Below are positions 1-6,247 of a stretch of 7,192 nucleotides of DNA, piece after piece. Source of the stretch: Haloarcula sp. (lineage in GTDB: Archaea > Halobacteriota > Halobacteria > Halobacteriales > Haloarculaceae). Made by a program: the position numbers and the translations under genes. The stretch spans positions 1 through 7,192 of the forward strand of contig JAQCNK010000066.1 in the NCBI GenBank assembly GCA_028275075.1, read 5' to 3'. A model generated the notes under the pieces. It did no database searches and had not been told where the DNA came from. It worked only from the letters and a program-made list of their open reading frames with translations. The first letter of the stretch is position 1. Each line of letters starts with the position of its first letter.

Positions 1-120
1 GTCGAGGCCACGGTCCACGTCGGCGACCTGTACTCGCTTGCACGTGCGGGCGGCATCCGAGTAGTGCGGCCACCGCGGACGCCGGCCGCGGACGGCATCG
101 GGGGGACGGGAGCGCCATGA
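1..120 (+). CDS. 3' end of a propeptide-like ORF coupled to the S8 protease
   Basis: The first reading frame is open from the window edge to a TGA at 118-120, giving 39 visible residues (start VEATVHVGDLY, end GIGGTGAP). These align without gaps to residues 132-170 of the downstream protease, the end of its propeptide. The shared positions are VEA at the start, then A, G, R, P, P and G, with conservative L/V/I matches between; GIRVVRPPRTP lies opposite GVEYIREPIRP. The visible protein stops where the catalytic domain would begin. Its stop overlaps the protease start (ATGA), which suggests translational coupling. By inference it is a stand-alone propeptide or I9-like protein that could assist folding of, or inhibit, the protease. 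It could instead be the tail of a larger unrelated surface protein, because the 5' part lies outside the window. Similarity was judged by eye over a short stretch. Confidence 0.6.
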   Translation, partial: VEATVHVGDLYSLARAGGIRVVRPPRTPAADGIGGTGAP

Positions 121-191
121 GACGACGGCAGGTAACTGTCGTTGTCGCCGTGCTGGGGGTGATCCTGCTGGGGACGACGGCTGCGTTCGGA
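117..191 (+). other. Signal peptide of the S8 protease
   Basis: Residues 1-25 comprise a basic start (MRRRQ), a hydrophobic core rich in Val, Leu and Ala, and a small-residue exit (TTAAFG) before a Ser/Thr-rich region. The arginine cluster followed by Q-V-T resembles a twin-arginine motif, which would suit haloarchaea, where many exported proteins use Tat. Sec export is not excluded. The exact cleavage site is a guess. Confidence 0.65.
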
Positions 192-3100
192 AGCACCACA
201 ACGGCGGCTGACAGCGCGCTGGCCGGGAGCGGTGCCGAGGTGGACGCCCGAACGACATCGGTCGCCGATAGCACCGGTGAGCCGTCATCAGTGAACGAGA
301 CAGCGGCGTCGGACCGTCGGTCGAGACACCGGTCGCCAAACATCTCAAGTCGGCTTCACCAGCGAATCGAAGCGACCGACGGGAGCAGCGCTGTGCAGAC
401 CGACTCTGTAGACGACACGTTCACTGTCATCATCGAGGCTGAGCCGGGAGCAGCCGACGCCGCCGTGGACCGGGCCGGTGGGAGCGTCCGGGCCCGCAGT
501 GGCAGGCTCGTCGAGGCAGAGTTGTCGGCCGCGGCTATCGAACAGGTGGGGGCCGCGCCGGGCGTCGAGTACATCCGGGAACCGATCCGTCCGTCAACGA
601 CGGCGGTCCAGAGTGAGGGTGTGGAACCGATCAACGCCACATGGGCCCACGAGCGCGGGTTCACCGGGGAGAACGTCACGGTTGCCGTCGTCGACTCGGA
701 GGAGTTCGACCTTACCAACTCCGAGATCAGCGACCAAGTGGGTGACTACCGCGACTTCACTGGCCAGGGAATCGGGAACGAGACCACGGGAGCCCACGGC
801 ACCAGAGTCACAGAGATCGTCGCCGACACCGCGCCAAACGCGACGCTGGTCCCGCTCCGTGTGGGCAATCTCCTCCATTGGTACAATGCGGTCGACCATA
901 TCCGTCAAAACACCACCGCCGACGTGGTTGTGATGTCGCTGTCCTGGTTCGGTGTCGGCCCGCTGGACGGTACCAGCCAGATGAATCAGGATATATCGCA
1001 GCTCAGAGACAACGGGACACTCTGGGTCAACTCCGCGGGCAACTACGCGGATAGCCAACACTGGAACGGGACGTGGAACGACCCCGACGGAGACGATTTC
1101 ATGGAGTTCGATGGAGGTGACGAGAACCTGACGCTCACCGGTGGGAGTCAGGCTGACATCTGGCTGAACTGGGACGACTGGGCGGAGAAAAACGACGACT
1201 ACGATCTCCACGTGTACAACGACTCAGGGGGGCGGATCGGCAACTCGACGGACGTACAGAACGGGTCAAATGCAAACCCCGGTGAGCACTACGCCGACGA
1301 GGACCTCCCGTCGACGATCCACCTCCGCATAGAACGCATCAATGCGACGGGTGCGGCGGACTTCGACATCTGGTTCCTCGACGGGGGCTACACGCCCGAA
1401 AATTGGACAGCCGAGCGGTCGGTGGCGAATCCTGGGGTCGGCCCGAACGTGACAGCCACGGGCGCAGTCGATTACGACACTCTCTCACTGCAGCGTTTCT
1501 CCTCGCGTGGTCCGACGATAGACGGGCGGATCAAACCAGACCTGACAGCGCCCGACGGCGTCTCGACGAGCACGTACAACACATTCACCGGGACATCCGC
1601 GGCCGCACCACACGCTGGCGGGGTGGCCGCACTGGTACTCGGTGCCGACGAAAGCCGGGGGCCAGATGCGCTCGAACAGCGGCTGTTGGAGACGGCGACC
1701 CCGCTCAACGGAACAGAGCCCGAGAACGGCTACGGCTACGGGCTCGTCGACGCCGAGAGCGCGATCACCTTGAAGACGGCAGTCGCCACGCCCAACCAGA
1801 CGACCCTCGACTTCGGGTATCCCGGGCTATCCGAGACGGCGACGCGGACAGTCAGCATCACTAACGACGGCGAACAACCGCTAAACCTGAGCGATATCGC
1901 CATCGAGGGCGAGAACGCGGCCGACTACACCGTGGCCAGCGGCGGCGGGCAACACGTGGTCGAGCCAAGCGCAAGCCACAACGTCACCGTCTCGCTGGAC
2001 AGCGACCAGCGGGGGGACAGAAACGCGACGCTCACGCTGACACACAACGGGACTGATGGGCCCACAGCCGTCGCTCTCACGGGGCTGATAGCCGCACCCG
2101 ATATCCGGGTGACCCCGAGTGGACCGGTCGCAGTCGGCTCGGTACCCCTCCGTAACGGAACCGCGAACGCCTCGGTCGGCGTCGAGAACAACGGTACGGC
2201 ACCGCTGAACGTCACTAGCGCGTCACTTACCAACGTCGCTGTCACGGGGTCGAACACGCTGAGCCTCTCGCCGACCGGGCCGATAGTCCTGCAACCAAAC
2301 GAGGCGGCGACGGTCAACCTGACGGCATCGGTGAGCAACGTCTCTGATCTGAACGCGACCATCGAACTCGCACACAACGTCTCTGACAGCGCGACCGTCA
2401 CGCGCGAGGCTACCGCGACGGGTGTCGATACGACCGACCCATCGATAGCGAACGTGAGTCTGAACAGAACCCGCGGTATCCGTCCGGAGACACCCCTCTC
2501 TGTCACCGCTAACGTCTCCGACGACGGCGGGTCGGGCATCGCGCGTGTCAGTGCCGCCAACACAACACTCAGTAACGGGTCAGGAGGGTGGACAGGAGTG
2601 ATCACTGCGGGCTCGGCGCTGGGGTCGCAGTCGGCCACGGTGACAGCGGTCGATACCGCCGGCAACCCGACGACGGCGACAGTGACATACCGGGTCGGTC
2701 GGAACGCAACCCTCCAACCCGTCAACGGAACCACAACGTACCGGGCGACGACGGACGACACAACGATCCCAGCGGTGCGTATCGACGCGGACAGCAACGT
2801 CGGTGACAACAACGTCACCGTCGGAACGGCGGCCAACAACCCGACAGCTGATGGGCTACCGAACGGCACCGCAGTCAGATACCCACAGGTCGAGACGACA
2901 CTCCCGAACGACAATGTGACGAACGCGACGGTGGTGGCCGCTATCCAGAACGAGACGTTCACGGACCGGTACGTCCCGCCCGAGACGGTGCGGTTCTGGG
3001 CACACAACGGGACGGCGTGGAACCGGACAGAAGGGACGCTTCGGAGCCGCGCGGACGGCACGTCGAAGTACGCGATCAACACGACCCACTTCTCGGCGTT

Positions 3101-4073
3101 CGCCGTCGCGGGTAGTATAGAGGACACATCCCCGACCATCGAGTCGGTCGCGCCGGCTAGCGGAAGCACGGTGTCCGCTACCGAACCGACGATTGAGGTG
3201 CAGTACACCGACGACTTCTCCGGTATCGATGTCGACGCAGTGTCGCTGTCGGTCAACGGAACAGCGGTGACGGACAATCTCACTCGAACCACCTCGTCGA
3301 TATCGTACACGCCGACGCTCTCGGTGGGGCGCCACACCGTGACGGTCAACGTCACCGACGCCGCCGGGAACGTCAGGAACCGGAGTTGGTCGTTCACCGT
3401 TGCGGAACAGACGACACCCGGCGGTGGCGGTGGCGGCGGCGGCGGTGGCGGCGGCGGTGGCGGCGGTGACGAACCACGAACACCGGCTGCCGGGGCAGAT
3501 ACGAGCGTTACGGTCGATGGCGAGGTCCTGCAAACGGTCGAGTTTTCCGAGGGCGCCGACCGCCTGTCCAGCGTCACCGTCACCGAACTGACCGAGTCGC
3601 CGGCGTCCGAGCCGGCAGCGACGTCCTTCGTCACGGGCGCTGATATCAGTGGGGCCGGCAGTGAGAAGAGCGCGACCGGCTCAGTGCGGCTGACGCTACG
3701 ACAGTCCCGCCTCGATGCGCTCGGTGTCGGTACCGAACAGCTGACCCTCTATCGGTTAAACGGGGCCACCGGGCAGTGGGACGCCCTCACCACGACAGTT
3801 CGCACACAGGGTGACAGCGTCACCGTCGAGGGGGAGTCCGTCGGTACCGCTGTTTATGCGGTCTTTAGCGCAGCAGCAGCCGATGAGGGGTCGACGGGGT
3901 CGGATGACCCCTCGTCGGAAAGCCAGAGCGAAGCGGCGAGGACGGCCGCCGGCGAGAGCGGTGGGACGGTCGATGACGGGACGGCGACTGGCGGGAGCGG
4001 TCCCGGATTCACCGCCGGACTGTCGCTAGTGGCGCTGCTCGTCGTGGCAGTACTCGCACGACGAAACAGCTGA
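117..4073 (+). CDS. Surface-anchored subtilisin-like (S8) serine protease, PGF-CTERM
   Basis: This is a predicted secreted endopeptidase of 1318 residues with no cysteine that I can see. In order: signal peptide (about 1-25, starting MRRRQ); a low-complexity stretch rich in Ser, Thr, Ala and Asp; an I9-like propeptide (about 100-160); and an S8 domain (about 165-555). The catalytic triad is Asp193 (VAVVD), His227 (AHGT) and Ser494 (GTSAAAP), with oxyanion Asn309 (SAGN). Residues about 311-440 are an insertion rich in Trp, Asp and Asn, probably a beta sandwich. Then come two ASH/choice-of-anchor-D-like domains (about 560-657 and 660-770), an Ig-like domain (771-860), a PGF-pre-PGF-like domain (865-998), a second Ig-like domain (1003-1095), Gly1102-1117, a second PGF-pre-PGF-like domain (about 1125-1250) and the C-terminal anchor. 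I count about 49 N-X-S/T sequons by eye, all before residue 1090. The ATG overlaps the upstream stop, and a weak GGGAG at 108-112 sits four bases before it. The triad is complete, so activity is expected; the substrate is unknown. Confidence 0.93.
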   Translation: MRRRQVTVVVAVLGVILLGTTAAFGSTTTAADSALAGSGAEVDARTTSVADSTGEPSSVNETAASDRRSRHRSPNISSRLHQRIEATDGSSAVQTDSVDDTFTVIIEAEPGAADAAVDRAGGSVRARSGRLVEAELSAAAIEQVGAAPGVEYIREPIRPSTTAVQSEGVEPINATWAHERGFTGENVTVAVVDSEEFDLTNSEISDQVGDYRDFTGQGIGNETTGAHGTRVTEIVADTAPNATLVPLRVGNLLHWYNAVDHIRQNTTADVVVMSLSWFGVGPLDGTSQMNQDISQLRDNGTLWVNSAGNYADSQHWNGTWNDPDGDDFMEFDGGDENLTLTGGSQADIWLNWDDWAEKNDDYDLHVYNDSGGRIGNSTDVQNGSNANPGEHYADEDLPSTIHLRIERINATGAADFDIWFLDGGYTPENWTAERSVANPGVGPNVTATGAVDYDTLSLQRFSSRGPTIDGRIKPDLTAPDGVSTSTYNTFTGTSAAAPHAGGVAALVLGADESRGPDALEQRLLETATPLNGTEPENGYGYGLVDAESAITLKTAVATPNQTTLDFGYPGLSETATRTVSITNDGEQPLNLSDIAIEGENAADYTVASGGGQHVVEPSASHNVTVSLDSDQRGDRNATLTLTHNGTDGPTAVALTGLIAAPDIRVTPSGPVAVGSVPLRNGTANASVGVENNGTAPLNVTSASLTNVAVTGSNTLSLSPTGPIVLQPNEAATVNLTASVSNVSDLNATIELAHNVSDSATVTREATATGVDTTDPSIANVSLNRTRGIRPETPLSVTANVSDDGGSGIARVSAANTTLSNGSGGWTGVITAGSALGSQSATVTAVDTAGNPTTATVTYRVGRNATLQPVNGTTTYRATTDDTTIPAVRIDADSNVGDNNVTVGTAANNPTADGLPNGTAVRYPQVETTLPNDNVTNATVVAAIQNETFTDRYVPPETVRFWAHNGTAWNRTEGTLRSRADGTSKYAINTTHFSAFAVAGSIEDTSPTIESVAPASGSTVSATEPTIEVQYTDDFSGIDVDAVSLSVNGTAVTDNLTRTTSSISYTPTLSVGRHTVTVNVTDAAGNVRNRSWSFTVAEQTTPGGGGGGGGGGGGGGGGDEPRTPAAGADTSVTVDGEVLQTVEFSEGADRLSSVTVTELTESPASEPAATSFVTGADISGAGSEKSATGSVRLTLRQSRLDALGVGTEQLTLYRLNGATGQWDALTTTVRTQGDSVTVEGESVGTAVYAVFSAAAADEGSTGSDDPSSESQSEAARTAAGESGGTVDDGTATGGSGPGFTAGLSLVALLVVAVLARRNS
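3420..3467 (+). repeat. (GGN)16 trinucleotide tract encoding poly-glycine linker
   Basis: Sixteen consecutive glycine codons, a mix of GGC and GGT, encode Gly1102-1117 of the protease. The tract separates the last Ig-like domain from the C-terminal PGF-pre-PGF-like module and is probably a flexible hinge. A change of whole repeat units would alter linker length without shifting the frame. The mixed codons suggest selection at the protein level rather than a very recent pure-repeat expansion. Confidence 0.9.
4002..4070 (+). other. PGF-CTERM archaeosortase sorting signal
   Basis: The last 23 residues of the protease (1296-1318) begin with Pro-Gly-Phe, continue with a hydrophobic helix (LSLVALLVVAVLA) and end in Arg-Arg-Asn-Ser. 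This tripartite layout is the known PGF-CTERM signal, which archaeosortase A (ArtA) processes with lipid attachment at the cell surface. The preceding stretch, about 1252-1293, is rich in Ser, Gly, Glu and Asp, as expected for a stalk crossing the S-layer. Confidence 0.9.
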
Positions 4074-4113
4074 ACTGCTCGCCCATACGGAGAATCAGAA
4101 CTTCTCGAGCAGT
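4074..4113. terminator. Inverted repeat between convergent genes, possible terminator
   Basis: ACTGCTCG at 4074-4081 is the perfect reverse complement of CGAGCAGT at 4106-4113, with 24 bases between. AGAA (4091-4094) and TTCT (4102-4105) could extend the stem after a left-hand bulge. It spans the 21-base gap between the convergent protease and MutS-like genes and enters the 3' end of the latter. It lacks the T-run usual for archaeal termination, so the repeat may be a chance match. Confidence 0.25.
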
Positions 4114-6071
4114 CCGGCGTAGAAGCCGTCGCCGTCCTCGGCTAGCTTCTCGACGATGAGTTCCGGGGTCGAGCGGGCCAGTTCCCCTTTCACTGGCGAC
4201 CGGTTGACGCGAAGCTCGCCATCGACGAGCCCCTCGGCCTGGATCCCGTCGACTGGGAGGTCGGCCTCGGCGGCCTCTAGAACGTCCTCGGCGAGGTGAG
4301 AGACGAAGACGCCCGCAGCCTCCTGCTCGCTGAGCGACTCCAGAATGCCGGCGATGATGGTCGCTGCGGCGCCGGGTTCGGTGATCGATTCGAGTTCGTC
4401 GACGAGGACGAGGACGGGCCGGTCGGCGCTCACCTCGGTGACTAGCTCGCCGAAATCCTTGAGCGTGGTCTCGAAGGCGCCCGCGTCCAAGGTCCCCTGG
4501 GTCTTGGCGTGGTAGTGGAGTTCGGCGATACGGCCGACGCGGGCCGACTCGGCGGGAACGGGCAGACCCATATGCGCGAGTGTGACGACGAGCCCGACCA
4601 AGTCAAGCGTCGAGGTCTTGCCCCCGCTGTTGACCCCCGAGAGGACCGTGACGCCGTCGACATGATAGGTGACTGGTTCGACGGCCTCGAACGGGATATC
4701 GAGCAGCGGTGACCGGCCGCCGTCGATAGTAAAGCCTGGTTCGTCGGTGAGCTTGGGCATCGTACAGTCGAAGTCATCGGCAAAGCGGGCGACTGCCAGT
4801 TCCGCGTCGAGTTCGAGCGCGGCGTCGACGAGTTCCTCGGCGGCGGGCCGCATCGTGGCGAGTTCGTCGGCGATGGCCCGCTTTCGCTGTGTCGCCCGGC
4901 GGTCCCGCGTGGCGGTCAACTCCTCACGCAGCCGGGAGACCACCCGCTCCTCGTGTTCGACTGGGTAGGTTGGCTCGTCTGGGAACGCACGGCGGGCCAT
5001 CGCCTCGGTATCGCGCAGATCGAGCGCGTCGATGAGATGGTTCCGCGCTCGGTCGACCGCGGCGGCGTACTCGTCGGCCAGTTCCCGGTCGAGCAGCGAG
5101 TCCACGCCCGCCCCGCGTTCGACCAGCGAAAGCAGGTCGGTTCCCTCGATAGTGACGTCGCGCTCCTCGATAGCGCCGCGGAGGTGGTCGTTGGCGACGC
5201 TCTCGGCGGTGGCCACGGCCGCGTCGAGGTCGTCGACTGCCGTCGAGAGCCGGTCGAGTTCCTCGTCGCCCCGGACCGACCCGTCCGAATCGAGCTGGTC
5301 GAGGGCAGATTCGAGCGCGTCGAGGTCACAGGGGGCATCCAGCGCTGCCACACGGTGGACGGCAGCGGCGGCTCGCACCGCGTCGTGGTTCCGTGCGAAA
5401 AACGTGAGGATGCGCTCCGGGACGACTGAGGCCGGTTCCTCTAACGCCGCCGGATCGATCCGCACGTCACCCTCGACGTCGACACCGGCGAAAGCCTCGT
5501 CCAGAACGACGACCGTCGCGTACGAGCGGGCGAGTTCAGCGAGCTGTCGGGCGTCGTCGACGAGTTCGACGCTCACCTCCGGAATCGCGGCCTGAGCAGC
5601 GGAGTACGTCTCGGCGTCACCGGTCGCCAGACAGCGGTCCCGGACCCGCACGTCGCCGGGTTCGGTGAGCGGTTCGACGCCGGACAGTGCCTCGCGGACC
5701 GCAGCGGTTGGCTCACGCGCGAGCGCTCGCTCCGTGACGCTCCGTACCTCGTCGATGCGACTCACTACACCGCTTGGATACAGCGTCTCAAGTCGTTTCG
5801 CGCCGTAGTCGGTGACAGTGCGCTCCTGCAGCAAGGAAAGCGCCGTCTCGTAGAGCCCGCGGGCCCGCGACGTGGCGGCGAAGCCGCCGGGGTCGTCGTG
5901 CTCGGCCCGAATCGCGCCGCGAGCGATGTGTGCGGCCCGTCCCTCGCTGATACCCGGTGCCCGTGAAATCGCGGCCACGTCGCCGTCGCTGAGGGCCCGC
6001 TCTGGGTCGTCGAGTTCGCGCAACGCCTCAGCCGTCTTCGCCCCGACGCCCGGTACCGATTCCAGCTCCAT
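4095..6071 (-). CDS. Archaeal MutS-like ATPase with N-terminal HhH motifs (MutS5/MutS2-like clade)
   Basis: This 658-residue protein opens with two helix-hairpin-helix-like motifs (VPGVGAKTAEAL at 6-17; APGISEGRAAHIA at 38-50), which probably bind DNA. Residues 140-240 look like an alpha/beta domain that I cannot assign. Residues 250-430 are helical and charged, resembling the MutS core/lever. The ATPase follows: GGRSPLL at 451-457, Walker A GVNSGGKTS (479-487, Lys485), PVPAES (504-509), Walker B VLVLVDE (Asp558, Glu559) and the switch His592 (FVSHLAED). The tail holds STPELIV (634-640). It has neither the N-terminal mismatch-recognition domain of MutS1 nor a C-terminal Smr nuclease domain. 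Archaeal relatives called MutS5 or MutS2-like are thought to bind branched DNA; a role in recombination or replication rather than classical mismatch repair is inferred. The ATG at 6071-6069 fits a box A about 29 bases upstream. The gene diverges from larE. Confidence 0.88.
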   Translation of the reverse strand: MELESVPGVGAKTAEALRELDDPERALSDGDVAAISRAPGISEGRAAHIARGAIRAEHDDPGGFAATSRARGLYETALSLLQERTVTDYGAKRLETLYPSGVVSRIDEVRSVTERALAREPTAAVREALSGVEPLTEPGDVRVRDRCLATGDAETYSAAQAAIPEVSVELVDDARQLAELARSYATVVVLDEAFAGVDVEGDVRIDPAALEEPASVVPERILTFFARNHDAVRAAAAVHRVAALDAPCDLDALESALDQLDSDGSVRGDEELDRLSTAVDDLDAAVATAESVANDHLRGAIEERDVTIEGTDLLSLVERGAGVDSLLDRELADEYAAAVDRARNHLIDALDLRDTEAMARRAFPDEPTYPVEHEERVVSRLREELTATRDRRATQRKRAIADELATMRPAAEELVDAALELDAELAVARFADDFDCTMPKLTDEPGFTIDGGRSPLLDIPFEAVEPVTYHVDGVTVLSGVNSGGKTSTLDLVGLVVTLAHMGLPVPAESARVGRIAELHYHAKTQGTLDAGAFETTLKDFGELVTEVSADRPVLVLVDELESITEPGAAATIIAGILESLSEQEAAGVFVSHLAEDVLEAAEADLPVDGIQAEGLVDGELRVNRSPVKGELARSTPELIVEKLAEDGDGFYAGLLEKF

Positions 6072-6097
6072 CTGTCGGCACTTTCGCCCCCGACGAG

Positions 6098-6103
6098 AAA
6101 AAA
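6098..6103 (-). promoter_or_regulatory. Box A (TATA) candidate for the MutS-like gene
   Basis: Read on the reverse strand, a run of six T lies about 27-32 bases upstream of the ATG at 6071. It is the only AT-rich stretch in that GC-rich flank. Haloarchaeal box A elements sit about 27 bases before the transcription start, so the transcript would begin at or next to the ATG and be leaderless. No convincing Shine-Dalgarno is seen, which agrees. Confidence 0.5.
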
Positions 6104-6154
6104 CCTCCCGTGGTTCGCAGACACACCGTTCAACCGCACTGACGGCCTGGATGC

Positions 6155-6166
6155 CGGTTCCAACCG
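6155..6166. repeat. 12-bp palindrome in the divergent promoter region
   Basis: CGGTTCCAACCG consists of two 5-bp arms around CC. A similar but imperfect copy, CCGTTCAACCG, lies at 6126-6136, with centres about 30 bases apart (near three helical turns). GGGAACA also occurs twice (6172-6178 and 6191-6197). All sit between the two predicted box A elements, so operator function is conceivable. Short palindromes of this kind also arise by chance. Confidence 0.22.
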
Positions 6167-6218
6167 ACGGAGGGAACAGTCCGTAGTACCGGGAACACCG
6201 CCAGCGAACGCGAAGGCG

Positions 6219-6223
6219 TTTTT
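6219..6223 (+). promoter_or_regulatory. Box A (TATA) candidate for larE
   Basis: TTTTT lies 25-29 bases before the larE ATG at 6248, preceded by CGAAGGCG, which could serve as the BRE. The spacing matches the haloarchaeal core-promoter rule for a leaderless mRNA. No ribosome binding site is visible in the bases just before the ATG (CAGTATCGGGCTGT). Confidence 0.55.
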
Positions 6224-6247
6224 GCCGTCGACCCAGTATCGGGCTGT

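Noticed and set aside
693..716. Degenerate S8 active site, since the Asp motif reads VVDSEEFD instead of the common DTG form
   Set aside because: Asp193 itself is kept, and His227, Asn309 and Ser494 all sit in good motifs, so there is no reason to call the enzyme inactive.
594..1211. A 205-codon reverse-strand open frame within the protease catalytic domain
   Set aside because: It lies opposite the Asp, His and Asn motif region of an intact S8 domain and has no recognisable features.
1925..3634. A 569-codon open frame on the reverse strand, antisense to the protease
   Set aside because: It mirrors the protease codons (its proline run is the complement of the glycine tract) and shows no domain or signal. 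Long antisense frames are common in GC-rich haloarchaeal genes.
5032..5595. Ser/Arg-rich open frames antisense to the MutS-like gene
   Set aside because: Their Ser/Arg/Ala bias is what out-of-frame reading of acidic halophile codons produces; the MutS-like frame on the other strand is well supported.
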